Of a stretch of DNA of 64,000 bases, positions 52,158 through 61,676 are shown piece after piece. This DNA comes from Propionivibrio hellwigii (GTDB taxonomy: Bacteria > Pseudomonadota > Gammaproteobacteria > Burkholderiales > Rhodocyclaceae). A model generated the notes under the pieces. It was given only the letters and a program-made list of their open reading frames with translations. It ran no database searches and was not told the DNA's origin. The first letter of the stretch is position 1, and every line of letters starts with the position of its first letter. The stretch is from assembly GCF_041770905.1 (NCBI RefSeq), contig NZ_JBEUWX010000002.1:372001-436000 (forward strand), read 5' to 3'. Made by a program: the position numbers and the translations under genes.

Positions 52158-52219
52158 CTCTGTCGTTCTGGTTTTTTGCCAATGTCCGTGAATACCCGTG
52201 AATAAGCCGGTTCGGCTTG

Positions 52220-53104
52220 TCAGGTGGGCGGTAAGGGGGCGGGAAACAGATCCCCTTGGATCATTCGTTTTCCCGGTCGGCCGGGGATTTCGTCAAATAC
52301 GACGGCGTGCCGGGGGAGTGCCTCCAGATCCAGGGAAATATAGAGATCGCGCAAGGCGATGAGCGAAATGCCGGCAGTTTGCCAACCACGCAGCAGGTAC
52401 TCGCAGGCATCGGCAAAATAGTCGCCTTCAATTTCGGCACGCAGGGTGCAGACATGGTCGCCTGGAATGACTTTTGAGAGTTGCAGAATACGCTCAGCAG
52501 CCTGTTCCGGCGATAGTGTTGGGTCGATGACAAGAATTTCATCGAGCGTTGGCAGCGTTGTGGGCAATTGCGGGCAGGCGATGATCTCCCCCTCGACGAT
52601 CGGGATGAAAGGGTGGCTGCCGCGACAATCGCTGGCGTAAGCGTAATCAAGGCGCTGTGTCAGGCGTAGCGCGCGTCGGCTGCTACGCCAGCCAGGCGCG
52701 GCGATGGCGGCCGGACGTTCACCGACAAGGGCGGTGAATTCTGCCTGTGCGCGCTGCATGGAGGTTGTGATCCAGGCCGCGTCTGCCGTCCCGACGTTTT
52801 TCTCCCAGGCAGCCTGGTTCCATGCGCCGACACCGATTTCAAATCCGGCCGCCAGCGTCTCACGCAAAATGTGGCCGCAGTCTTTACTAATGTCGGCGCC
52901 CTGTGGACCGTGACCATGAAGACGTATGCTGCGCAGGCAATTTCTGAGCAGAGTGGTTTGCGCTTGAAATCCGCGGTCCGGGCCGAATGAGAAAAAGAAG
53001 GTTCCCGATGCCTGATAGCGATCGAACAGAGCCAGCAGCGCCGGCACACCGGTCAGTGCGCCTTGGTGGGTGTTGACGTCGATTTTCAGGGCGATACGTT
53101 TCAT
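52220..53104 (-). CDS. polysaccharide deacetylase family protein, ArnD-like
   Basis: 294 residues. Starts RIALKIDVNTHQGALTGVP, close to ArnD (4-deoxy-4-formamido-arabinose-undecaprenol deformylase). The NodB fold continues with ASGTFFFSFGPDRGF and APGWRSSRRALRL. IRLHGHGPQG and FEIGVGAWNQAAWE hold likely metal and catalytic residues, though W replaces H in the expected H-x-x-x-H spacing. No other arn gene is nearby, so the substrate may differ. 53105-53456 has no gene. Confidence 0.75.
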   Translation of the reverse strand: MKRIALKIDVNTHQGALTGVPALLALFDRYQASGTFFFSFGPDRGFQAQTTLLRNCLRSIRLHGHGPQGADISKDCGHILRETLAAGFEIGVGAWNQAAWEKNVGTADAAWITTSMQRAQAEFTALVGERPAAIAAPGWRSSRRALRLTQRLDYAYASDCRGSHPFIPIVEGEIIACPQLPTTLPTLDEILVIDPTLSPEQAAERILQLSKVIPGDHVCTLRAEIEGDYFADACEYLLRGWQTAGISLIALRDLYISLDLEALPRHAVVFDEIPGRPGKRMIQGDLFPAPLPPT

Positions 53105-53456
53105 GAGTGCGGTGCAGTGGGTGGCGTGTATCGGGAACGTGGGATTTTATTCAGGACGCGGGGCAGCCTGCAACAGGGCGAATGCGTGTGGATAGGACGG
53201 CTGCCGCAGATTTTCCGTAACCTCAATATTCATGAGTTGCAACGCAATGGTGTCGAAATAATGCCGGAAATTGCGGCACATGAAGTGAGCAAGTAAGATT
53301 ATAACTTTCCGGCGCATGCCATGAGTGATCGTTCGATTGCACGGCCAGATTGAGGTTTGAGGCCGCGCATTTTGCGGATGGGTTCGCATCGGGTGCGATA
53401 TTCCGCAACATACTCTGGCGGGCGTCGTTTTTTGTCCGGTGGTGAAGGTAAATGTG

Positions 53457-54689
53457 ATGAAACCCGTACTTAAATCAAACAAGCTGGCCAATGTCTGCTA
53501 TGACATTCGCGGTCCTGTACTCCAGCAGGCCAAGCGCATGGAAGATGAAGGCCTCAAAATCATCAAGCTGAACATCGGTAATCTGGCGTCTTTTGGTTTT
53601 GATTCGCCGGAAGAAATCCAGCTCGATATGATCCGGAATCTGCCCAATGCCGCCGGTTATTCCGATTCCAAGGGGATTTTTTCTGCGCGCAAGGCCGTCA
53701 TGCATTACACCCAGCAGAAAAATATCAAAGGGGTGACGCTGGATGATATTTATATTGGCAACGGCGTATCCGAGCTGATTGCCATTGCGATGAATGCCTT
53801 GTTGAATACGGGGGACGAGGTGCTGGTGCCGGCGCCTGATTATCCGCTATGGACGGCCGCAGTCAGCCTGTCGGGCGGGACGCCGCAACATTATCTGTGC
53901 GATGAGAACAATGGCTGGCTGCCTGATCTTGACGATATTCGCGCGAAGATTACGCCGCATACGCGCGCGATCGTCATCATCAACCCGAACAACCCGACCG
54001 GCGCTGTGTATCCTGAAAACGTACTGCGGGAAATTCTGGCGATTGCCCGTCAGCATGGCCTGGTCGTCTATGCCGACGAGGTGTACGACAAGGTGCTGTA
54101 CGACGGCGTCAAGCATACGGCGATTGCTTCGCTGTCAGAGGACGTGCTTACGATCAGCCTCAATGGACTGTCGAAGAATTACCGCTCCTGCGGTTATCGT
54201 GCCGGCTGGATGTTCGTTTCCGGCGACCGGAGCGCGGCGCGCGATTACATTGAAGGGCTGGATATGCTGGCTTCGATGCGCCTGTGCGCCAATGTGCCTG
54301 GGCAGTATGGCATTCAAACAGCGCTGGGCGGCTATCAGAGCATTGACGATCTGGTCGCGCCGGGCGGGCGGCTGTGCCGCCAGCGCGATCTGGCCCACGA
54401 GTTGATCACGGCGATCCCCGGCGTCACTTGTGTTAAGCCACAGGCCACACTGTATATGTTCCCGCGTCTTGATCCGGAGATGTACCCGATCACGAACGAT
54501 CAGGAGTTTATCAAGGAGCTGCTGCTGGCCGAGCGTGTCTTGCTGGTCCAGGGGACGGGCTTCAACTGGCCGTATCCCGATCATTTCCGGCTGGTTTTCT
54601 TGCCGCACGAGGAAGACCTGCGCGAAGCGATTACACGCATTGCCCGCTTTCTGGAGAGTTACCGCAAACGTTACGGAGCAGGGCGCTGA
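53457..54689 (+). CDS. alaA: AlaA-like alanine aminotransferase
   Basis: PLP-dependent class I aminotransferase; homologues make alanine from pyruvate and glutamate. 410 residues from the ATG at 53457. PLP lysine K240 is in SLNGLSKNYRSCGYRAGW. Other sites: NIGNLASFGFDSPEEI near the N-terminus, NPNNPTGAVYP and VYADEVYDKVLYDG. The order alaA-GNAT-hom-thrC is common in betaproteobacteria and ties it to amino-acid synthesis. Confidence 0.92.
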   Translation: MKPVLKSNKLANVCYDIRGPVLQQAKRMEDEGLKIIKLNIGNLASFGFDSPEEIQLDMIRNLPNAAGYSDSKGIFSARKAVMHYTQQKNIKGVTLDDIYIGNGVSELIAIAMNALLNTGDEVLVPAPDYPLWTAAVSLSGGTPQHYLCDENNGWLPDLDDIRAKITPHTRAIVIINPNNPTGAVYPENVLREILAIARQHGLVVYADEVYDKVLYDGVKHTAIASLSEDVLTISLNGLSKNYRSCGYRAGWMFVSGDRSAARDYIEGLDMLASMRLCANVPGQYGIQTALGGYQSIDDLVAPGGRLCRQRDLAHELITAIPGVTCVKPQATLYMFPRLDPEMYPITNDQEFIKELLLAERVLLVQGTGFNWPYPDHFRLVFLPHEEDLREAITRIARFLESYRKRYGAGR

Positions 54690-54690
54690 G

Positions 54691-55149
54691 ATGCGCATCA
54701 TTGAAATTGGTGATGCCTCCGGGCAGATCATTGCATCGGATTGGCTAATTAAAGCCGAAGCCGTCCACCGCCAGCTGCGGCCGGGGCTGCCAGCGGATTA
54801 TGCGGGAAGGATGGCGCAGGTACTTGCGGCTGGCGCCCGGATGTGCGTGGTAGTGGCGGCGGGAACGGAAACAGGAACGGAAGAAGTCATCTGCGTTGCC
54901 GTCTGGCGGGTAATCGAGAACACTTATGAAGGACGTCGCCTGTATGTCGACGATTTGGTGAGTGATGAGTCCCGCCGTTCGCGCGGTGCGGGCAAAACGA
55001 TGCTTAACTGGCTGGAAGCGCGCGCCCGGCAATTAGGGTGCGGCGTGCTGGCGCTCGATTCCGGCGTGCAGCGGAGCCGGGCGCATCATTTTTATTTTCG
55101 TGAGGGGATGCATATCCCCGCGTTTTGCTTTAGGAAAGGGTTGGAATGA
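54691..55149 (+). CDS. GNAT-family acetyltransferase between alaA and hom
   Basis: 152 residues from the ATG at 54691, one base after the alaA stop. The acetyl-CoA motif is VDDLVSDESRRSRGAGKTML, and LDSGVQRSRAHHFYFREGMH is motif B. It overlaps hom by 4 bases. Substrate unknown; the conserved position suggests a link with amino-acid metabolism. Confidence 0.88.
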   Translation: MRIIEIGDASGQIIASDWLIKAEAVHRQLRPGLPADYAGRMAQVLAAGARMCVVVAAGTETGTEEVICVAVWRVIENTYEGRRLYVDDLVSDESRRSRGAGKTMLNWLEARARQLGCGVLALDSGVQRSRAHHFYFREGMHIPAFCFRKGLE

Positions 55150-56456
55150 AACCAATGCGGGTAGGGTTGCTGGGAATTGGCACGGTAGGTGGCGGCACCT
55201 ACGCGGTACTCAAGCGCAACGCCGATGAAATTGCGCGCCGTGCCGGCCGGCCGATCGAAATTACCGTCGTCGCCGATAAAAACCTCGAACTGGCGCGCCG
55301 GGTCACCGGCGGCGCCTGTCGCCTGACTGACGATGCGTTTGCCGTCGTTGCCGATCCGGAGGTCGACATCATTATCGAACTGATCGGTGGCTATGGCGTG
55401 GCGCGCGAGCTGGTGCTGAAGGCGATCGAGCACGGCAAACATGTCGTGACCGCCAACAAGGCGCTGCTGGCTAAATATGGCAATGAAATTTTCGCCGCCG
55501 CGCGTGAAAAAGACGTGATCGTCGCTTTTGAGGCCGCCGTGGCGGGGGGGATTCCGATCATCAAGGCGCTGCGCGAAGGGCTGACGGCCAACCGCATCGA
55601 ATGGATCGCCGGCATTATTAACGGCACGACCAATTTCATCCTGACCGAAATGCGTGAAAAAGGCCTGCCGTTTGCCGAAGTGCTCAAAGAAGCGCAACGG
55701 CTGGGTTATGCCGAGGCTGACCCGACTTTCGATGTCGAGGGCATTGACGCCGGGCATAAAATCTCGCTGATGAGTGCAATTGCCTTTGGCAACAATGTGA
55801 ACTTCGACAAGGCTTACATTGAGGGCATCAGCAAGCTGGAAGCGGTCGACATCAAATATGCCGAGCAGCTCGGCTATCGCATCAAACTGCTGGGCATCAC
55901 CAAGCGCATGCCGGAGGGCGTTGAACTGCGTGTACATCCGACGTTGGTGCCGGCCAAGCGCCTGATCGCCAATGTCGAAGGCGCGATGAACGCCGTGCTG
56001 GTCAAAGGCGATGCCGTCGGGGCGACGCTGTATTACGGCAAGGGCGCGGGCGCCGAGCCGACCGCTTCGGCGGTCATCGCCGATCTCGTCGACGTCACGC
56101 GCATGCATGCCACCGAATCCGAACATCGCGTGCCTTATCTCGCGTTTCAGCCGGATGCCGTGATCGACCTGCCGATTTTGCCGCAGGCAGACATCATTAC
56201 CAGCTACTACCTACGCCTTCGCGTCGCCGATCAACCGGGCGTCCTGGCTGACATTACACGGATCCTGGCCGACCAGGAAATTTCGATTGATGCCATGTTC
56301 CAGCGCGAACCCGATGAAGGCGAAGACCAGGCGGATATCATCATGCTCACGCATGAAACGCGTGAAAAGAACGTGGATGCCGCGATTGCCAGAATCGGCA
56401 CGCTGCCCACGGTGCTTGGCGAAATCATCCGCTTGCGGCTTGAATCGCTGATGTAA
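55146..56456 (+). CDS. hom: homoserine dehydrogenase
   Basis: Reduces aspartate semialdehyde to homoserine for threonine and methionine. 436 residues: NAD(P) site VGLLGIGTVGGGTYAVL, catalytic-domain block AGIINGTTNFILTEM, AEADPTFDVEGIDAGHK (with the catalytic Asp/Lys region), and a C-terminal ACT domain (ADQPGVLADITRILADQEIS) for threonine feedback. Coupled to the GNAT upstream; thrC follows after 23 bases. Confidence 0.97.
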   Translation: MKPMRVGLLGIGTVGGGTYAVLKRNADEIARRAGRPIEITVVADKNLELARRVTGGACRLTDDAFAVVADPEVDIIIELIGGYGVARELVLKAIEHGKHVVTANKALLAKYGNEIFAAAREKDVIVAFEAAVAGGIPIIKALREGLTANRIEWIAGIINGTTNFILTEMREKGLPFAEVLKEAQRLGYAEADPTFDVEGIDAGHKISLMSAIAFGNNVNFDKAYIEGISKLEAVDIKYAEQLGYRIKLLGITKRMPEGVELRVHPTLVPAKRLIANVEGAMNAVLVKGDAVGATLYYGKGAGAEPTASAVIADLVDVTRMHATESEHRVPYLAFQPDAVIDLPILPQADIITSYYLRLRVADQPGVLADITRILADQEISIDAMFQREPDEGEDQADIIMLTHETREKNVDAAIARIGTLPTVLGEIIRLRLESLM

Positions 56457-56479
56457 TCGTAATCATTCGGAGAGCCATC

Positions 56480-57934
56480 ATGCGCTATGTCTCGACCCGG
56501 GATAATTCGTCAATCCCGTCGCAAAAGACGTTTACCGAAATTTTTCTGAGCGGCCTTGCGCCGGATGGCGGGCTATACCTGCCGGAAGCCTACCCGCGCG
56601 TCACGCGTGCCGAGCTGGACGCCTGGCGGAAATTGTCTTATGCCGACCTGGCCTTTGCCGTCCTCTCCAAGTTCATCGACGATATTCCTGCGGACGACCT
56701 CAAGCGACTGGTCGACAAAACCTACACGGCGGCCGTGTATTGCAATGGCCGCGCGCCGGAAAAGGCCGCCGAAATCACCCCGGTGCACTGGCTTGAGCCG
56801 GGGTTGGGCCTGCTTGAACTCTCCAATGGGCCGACGCTGGCCTTCAAAGACATGGCCATGCAGCTGCTCGGCAATCTCTTTGAATATGTACTGACGAAGC
56901 GGGGAGAGACGACCAATATCCTCGGCGCCACCTCCGGCGATACCGGCTCGGCAGCGGAATACGCCATGCGCGGCAAACGCGGCATCCGTGTCTTCATGCT
57001 TTCGCCGCACAACCGGATGAGCGCCTTCCAGCGCGCGCAGATGTACGCGCTGCAGGATGCGAACATCTTCAACATCGCCGTGCGCGGCATGTTTGACGAC
57101 GCGCAGGATATCGTCAAAGCCGTGTTCAACGACGCCTGCTTCAAGGCCGAATACAGTATCGGCGCGGTCAACTCGATCAACTGGGCGCGCGTCGCCGCGC
57201 AGGTGGTCTATTACTTCAAGGGGTATTTCGCCGGCACGCGCAATAATGACGACGAGATCGCTTTTGCCGTGCCTTCCGGCAATTTTGGCAATATCTGTGC
57301 CGGCCATATTGCCCGCATGATGGGCCTGCCGATTGGTCGCTTGATTCTGGCAACCAACGAAAACGACGTACTCGACGAATTTTTCCGCACCGGCTGCTAT
57401 CGCCCCCGATCGACGACGGAAACCTTCGTCACCTCAAGCCCGTCGATGGACATTTCCAAGGCATCCAACTTCGAGCGCTTCGTGTTTGATCTGGTCGGGC
57501 GCAACCCGAGCCTCATCCGTACCTTATGGGCGAAAGTGGATGCCGGCGGTAGTTTTGACCTGGCTTCATCGGAATATGCCGACCATTTCCGGCACTTGCC
57601 GGAATTTGGCTTCGTCACCGGCAAAAGTACGCATGCCGACCGCCTGCGAACGATCCGCGACATCTACGCACGCTACGGCGTCATGGTGGATACGCATACG
57701 GCTGACGGACTCAAGGTCGCGGCGGAGCATCGCCGGCCGGACATGCCGACGCTGGTGCTGGAAACGGCGCAGCCGGCCAAATTTGAGGAAACGATCACCG
57801 AAGCGCTGGGCATTGCGCCGCCGCGCCCTGAAAGCATGCGCGGCATTGAAGCATTGCCGCAGCGGGTCGAAGTCATGAATGTGGATGCTGACGCCGTCAA
57901 GCGCTTCATCGCCGCGCATTGCCGCCCGGCCTGA
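56480..57934 (+). CDS. thrC: threonine synthase
   Basis: Converts O-phosphohomoserine to threonine. 484 residues. PLP lysine K123 in GPTLAFKDMAMQ; phosphate loop TNILGATSGDTGSAAEYAM; NSINWARVAAQVVYYF and VPSGNFGNICAGHIA are typical of the longer, E. coli/yeast-like class. GGAGAG precedes the ATG. thrB is not in this stretch. Repeats follow its stop. Confidence 0.97.
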   Translation: MRYVSTRDNSSIPSQKTFTEIFLSGLAPDGGLYLPEAYPRVTRAELDAWRKLSYADLAFAVLSKFIDDIPADDLKRLVDKTYTAAVYCNGRAPEKAAEITPVHWLEPGLGLLELSNGPTLAFKDMAMQLLGNLFEYVLTKRGETTNILGATSGDTGSAAEYAMRGKRGIRVFMLSPHNRMSAFQRAQMYALQDANIFNIAVRGMFDDAQDIVKAVFNDACFKAEYSIGAVNSINWARVAAQVVYYFKGYFAGTRNNDDEIAFAVPSGNFGNICAGHIARMMGLPIGRLILATNENDVLDEFFRTGCYRPRSTTETFVTSSPSMDISKASNFERFVFDLVGRNPSLIRTLWAKVDAGGSFDLASSEYADHFRHLPEFGFVTGKSTHADRLRTIRDIYARYGVMVDTHTADGLKVAAEHRRPDMPTLVLETAQPAKFEETITEALGIAPPRPESMRGIEALPQRVEVMNVDADAVKRFIAAHCRPA

Positions 57935-58020
57935 TTCGGCAGATTTTACCTGCGCGGCTTGAGGGCGCGCGGCGCAGCTCTGCTTACCGCGGCGGCTTCC
58001 CACGGCACGTCTCCACTTAC

Positions 58021-58150
58021 CGAGGCACCCCTGAAGCCCGCGTGGATAGGGCGTTTCCGGCAAGGCGCCTCTGAAACCCTTATGGATAAAGGATTTCCGG
58101 GCAGGGTGCCCGGAGATGCCCTATTTACACGGGCTTCAGGGCATCCCTCT
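58021..58150 (+). repeat. direct repeat, left flank of rhuM
   Basis: About 130 bp with CTGAAGCCCGCGTGGATAGG, ACCCTTATGGATAAAGGAT and GCCCGGAGATGCCCTATTTA. It ends GGGCATCCCTCTTGTG. It matches 59216-59342 at about 90% or better by eye, in the same orientation. ATGCCCT and AGGGCAT at its end can pair. Bases 57935-58020, between thrC and the repeat, have no gene. Confidence 0.85.
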
Positions 58151-58155
58151 TGTGC

Positions 58156-59161
58156 TTATGATTTGTCTTTTTTGACTTGGTTTGCGGCGGCAAGCGCTTT
58201 ATCAAAGTCGTTTTGAAATTGTGCGTCTTGTATTGGGCGGAATTTGCCGTATTCGCGTTGGGCGTGTTCGTGCGCGGTTTCTGCGCTGACTGTACCTGCG
58301 TTCTCTAAAACGGCTAAATCATCACCTTGCAGAAAACGATCCAGGCGTTTTGCCCAGTCTTCCATGGTCATGGGGATTTTGCGTCTGGCACGGCGCTCGG
58401 CTAAGTCAAGAAAGGCGCTGACGATTAAGCCCGTCTTGCGTCAGGTAGTTTTTGGCGGTAATGGTGTCGCTGGCGAGTATTTTGCCGTCCGGTGCTTTTG
58501 CCCAAGAGGTGAGCCCCATGTGTGGTTTGCAGGCATCCGCGCGCTGGATAATCAGCTCGGCAGCGGTGTGCCTGTGTACAGCGTAATGCAGTTTGTTTTG
58601 TACGCCGGCAGAGAAGCGCTTGGAGGTGGGGGCGTTTTTATCGTAATCCACGGCGGTGGCGTAAATATCGGTGATTTTTTGATAAAAACGGCGCTCAGAA
58701 AGGCGAATTTCGCGAATTTCTTCCAGCAGGCGTTCAAAGTAATCTTCACCAAGAAAAGCGCCGTTTTCCATGCGGTCTTTATCTAGTACATAGCCTTTTT
58801 GCGCAAATTGGCGCAGTACGCGCGTTGCCCATTGGCGAAATTGGGTGGCGCGGATGGAGTTGACGCGGTAGCCCACGGAGATAACGGCATCAAGGTTGTA
58901 ATGTTTAGCAGTGTAGGTTTTGCCGTCAGCGGCAGTTATCCGGAAATTCCGGATAACTGCGTCTTCCGATAATTCTTCTGTTTTGAAGATGTTGCCCAGA
59001 TGCTCGCTGATGGTGCGCACGTCCACAGCAAAAAGCTCCGCCATGATTTTTTGTGTGAGCCAGATTTCACCCGCTTCGTAGCGGACACGCAGGCTTTGGT
59101 TGGTATGCTGTGCCGTAAAGATTAAAAATTCAGCCGTGCTGTTGCGGATGAGTTTGCTCAT
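58156..59161 (-). pseudogene. rhuM: rhuM-family gene with a frameshift
   Basis: The first 251 residues (59161 to 58406) match the RhuM family: VRYEAGEIWLTQKIMAELF, AELFAVDVRTISEHLGNIFK, YRVNSIRATQFRQWATRVL. The frame then stops in NRQRLS. The expected continuation IVSAFLDLAERRARRKIPMT is present in another frame from about 58420, running to the end at 58156 (MEDWAKRLDRFLQGDD). The junction reads TTAATCGTCAGC, so loss of 5 bases between ATCG-type repeats would explain it. RhuM function is unknown; it is found in islands and with restriction systems. Flanked by direct repeats. Confidence 0.85.
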
Positions 59162-59215
59162 TGTGCTCTCTCTTTCACTGGCCTTGCATCGATTCCTGGT
59201 TTACTCACGGAAAAA

Positions 59216-59342
59216 AGCACCCCGGAAGCCCGCGTGGATAGGGCGTTTCCGGTGGGGCACCTCTGAAACCCTTATGGATAAAGGATCTCCGGGCAGGGTG
59301 CCCGGAGATGCCCTGTTTACACGGGCTTCAGGGCATCCCTTG
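59216..59342 (+). repeat. direct repeat, right flank of rhuM
   Basis: Near copy of 58021-58150 in the same orientation, ending GGGCATCCCTTGTG. GATGCCCTG and CAGGGCATC form a 9-bp stem. It lies just upstream of the rhuM start and after the rluB stop. Confidence 0.85.
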
Positions 59343-59353
59343 TGGAATTGACT

Positions 59354-60862
59354 TTATTGACGCCTCCCGCGGCGCGGGCGCTGTGCTGGCCGTGCTTGCG
59401 GTAAATCCTGAGCCATGCCGAAATCTGCCAGCAGGCGACGGACGGTCGCTTCGTCCAGTTCCTCGACCCGGCCGCGTTTGAGGCGGGGCGGCAGAATGAA
59501 GGGGCCGTAGCGCACCCGCATCAGGCGGCTGACGGTGACGCCGACAGATTCAAACATGCGCCGCACTTCGCGGTTGCGTCCCTCGTACAGCGAGACGCGA
59601 TACCAGCGGTTGGCGCCTTCGCCGCCGTCTTCGTGCAGCGAGGCAAACTGCGCCATGCCGTCTTCCAGTTCGATCCCGTCGATGAGGCGCCGTTGTGCTT
59701 CCGGAGTCAGTTCGCCCAGCACGCGCACGGCGTATTCGCGGATGAGTTCGTAGCGCGGGTGCATCAGGCGGTTGGCCAGTTCGCCGGAAGTCGTAAATAG
59801 CAGCAGGCCGCTGGTGTTGAAGTCGAGACGGCCGATCGCAATCCAGCGCGCGCCGGAGAGTCTGGGCAACGCCGTAAAAACGCTGGGACGGTGGTCGGGG
59901 TCATCGCGCGAGACAATTTCGCCTTCCGGTTTATGGTAGAGAATGACGCGCGGCAGGCGGCCGGAGAAGCGCAGATTGACCAGACGGCCGCCGATCTTGA
60001 CGCGGTCGCCCGGATAGGCCGATTGGCCGAGCATCGCCGTTTGACCGTTGATCGTTACGCGGCCGGCGGCAATCCATTCTTCCATTTTGCGGCGCGAGCC
60101 GAGGCCGCTTTGGGCGAGCAGCTTGTGCAGGCGTTCCGGCGTGCCTTGCGGTTCCCGGAAATTTCTGCGCCGGCTTTTTTTGCCGCGGCCACTGTCTCTG
60201 TGTGAGGCAGCCGGGTCGGACTGAATGGATCGGGCGGATCGTGTGGACTGTGCAAATGCGATGGCCAGATCGACATTTTCTGTGTGGCGAGGCGGGAAGC
60301 GGTGTTCTGTCGGCGTGCGGCGTAAATTGCGCGGGTTTTCCGGGCGATCCGGTTTGTCCGTCAGCGCCGGCTTGTCGTACCTATCGTGCCTATCGTTCCT
60401 GTCGCGTTTCCCCCGCCATGCTGTCCGCTCCAACCTTTCCGGTTGCGGTGGTTTCTGTCGGGCTTGCTGAGGCGGGCGATCCTGCCCGTCATCTTGCCGG
60501 TCATTTCGGCGACTTGGCCGCGCCTTTCGTGCTGCCTTATCGGGCGAGCCATTTTTATTCCGGCGCACCAACGGGGCGTCAGGATGTCCGTAATGGTTGC
60601 GTTCGCTGGGTTCTTCATACCACGGACGGTGCTCGTGATGCTCAGGTTGCCGGCGCGGGCGGTCTGATTGGCGGAATGGTTTTGAGGCTTTCGCTGAGCG
60701 GGCAGAACGTGCCTGTGCCAGGCGCTCATCCGCGCGGATGTTTTCGCGCGAGGCTGCTTGCCCAGCATGGTTGCCGCGCTTTGGGGCGGTTTTTTGTGCG
60801 GATTGTCCAGCAACGGCTTTTCTTGCCGGTCTGCCGGCGCGGCCTTTGGAATCATTGGGCAT
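59354..60862 (-). CDS. rluB: 23S rRNA pseudouridine synthase RluB-like, with a long basic N-terminal extension
   Basis: 502 residues. The enzyme part starts near residue 236 with an S4 RNA-binding domain (RLHKLLAQSGLGSRRKMEEW). The catalytic aspartate is in AIGRLDFNTSGLLLFTTSG. The family block YEGRNREVRRMFESVGVTVS follows. The first 235 residues are low-complexity, rich in Arg, Pro, Asp, Gln and His, likely disordered; such tails occur in betaproteobacterial RluB, but this one is large. It overlaps scpB by 11 bases; scpA-scpB-rluB is a conserved order. Confidence 0.93.
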   Translation of the reverse strand: MPNDSKGRAGRPARKAVAGQSAQKTAPKRGNHAGQAASRENIRADERLAQARSARSAKASKPFRQSDRPRRQPEHHEHRPWYEEPSERNHYGHPDAPLVRRNKNGSPDKAARKARPSRRNDRQDDGQDRPPQQARQKPPQPERLERTAWRGKRDRNDRHDRYDKPALTDKPDRPENPRNLRRTPTEHRFPPRHTENVDLAIAFAQSTRSARSIQSDPAASHRDSGRGKKSRRRNFREPQGTPERLHKLLAQSGLGSRRKMEEWIAAGRVTINGQTAMLGQSAYPGDRVKIGGRLVNLRFSGRLPRVILYHKPEGEIVSRDDPDHRPSVFTALPRLSGARWIAIGRLDFNTSGLLLFTTSGELANRLMHPRYELIREYAVRVLGELTPEAQRRLIDGIELEDGMAQFASLHEDGGEGANRWYRVSLYEGRNREVRRMFESVGVTVSRLMRVRYGPFILPPRLKRGRVEELDEATVRRLLADFGMAQDLPQARPAQRPRRGRRQ

Positions 60863-61676
60863 GGGATAGATCCAGTTCGTGGTTCATCATCGCTTCAAGC
60901 GGCGGCAATTCGGAGATGCTGCGCAGGCCGAGATCGTCGAGAAATTTGCGTGTCGTTGCCAGCAGAGCCGGGCGTCCCGGGGTATCGCGGTGGCCGACAA
61001 CATCGATCCAGCCGCGTTCTTCGAGCGCCTTGATCACCTGCGAGGAGACCGTAACGCCGCGAATATCCTCAATATCACCGCGCGTCACCGGCTGGCGGTA
61101 GGCGACGATGGCCAGGGTTTCGAGTACGGCGCGCGAGTATTTCGGCGGTTTTTCCGGGTTAAGTTTTTCCAGATAGGGCATGAATTCAGCGCGCGTGCGG
61201 AAGCGCCAGCCGCTTGCCAGCTGAAGCAGCTCAAGCGGCCGCTCCGCCCATTCGGCGCGCAGTTCGTCGAGCAGGACACGCAGAACATCGGCGCCAATGT
61301 CGCCATCAAAGACGCGGCGCAGATCCGCCATGCTCAGCGGGTCGGCTGCGCTGAGCAGCACGGCCTCCAGAATCCGCTTGAGTTCGCGGGCGTTATCCGG
61401 CGGGTCAGGCGGCGACATTTCGAGCGCAAAGGCTTCTGCTTCCAGGGAGGGCATTTCGCTCTGCGCCTCCGGCGCCGCATTCGGGCCGGTGCCTGTATCA
61501 GCCGGCTGTGCCGCGTTTTCGGCATCAGCGCACCTTTCCGGAGTTTCCCGAATTTCCGGAGGATGCGGGGTTTCCTGTACCGGCAGGATCGCTGCCGCTT
61601 CGGGTTGATCGGCTTTGCCGGCTTTCAGTGAAGGTGTTGTGCCGGGAAGCACGGTTTTTGGGGGAATGTCATCCAT
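60852..61676 (-). CDS. scpB: segregation and condensation protein B
   Basis: Kleisin-partner of SMC in chromosome segregation. 274 residues; the conserved core starts near residue 95 (NARELKRILEAVLLSAADPL) and contains winged-helix blocks AVLETLAIVAYRQPVTRGDI and IKALEERGWIDVVGHRDTPG. The first 90 residues are a Pro/Ala/Glu-rich extension absent from short ScpB proteins. It overlaps scpA by 8 bases. Confidence 0.94.
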   Translation of the reverse strand: MDDIPPKTVLPGTTPSLKAGKADQPEAAAILPVQETPHPPEIRETPERCADAENAAQPADTGTGPNAAPEAQSEMPSLEAEAFALEMSPPDPPDNARELKRILEAVLLSAADPLSMADLRRVFDGDIGADVLRVLLDELRAEWAERPLELLQLASGWRFRTRAEFMPYLEKLNPEKPPKYSRAVLETLAIVAYRQPVTRGDIEDIRGVTVSSQVIKALEERGWIDVVGHRDTPGRPALLATTRKFLDDLGLRSISELPPLEAMMNHELDLSHAQ

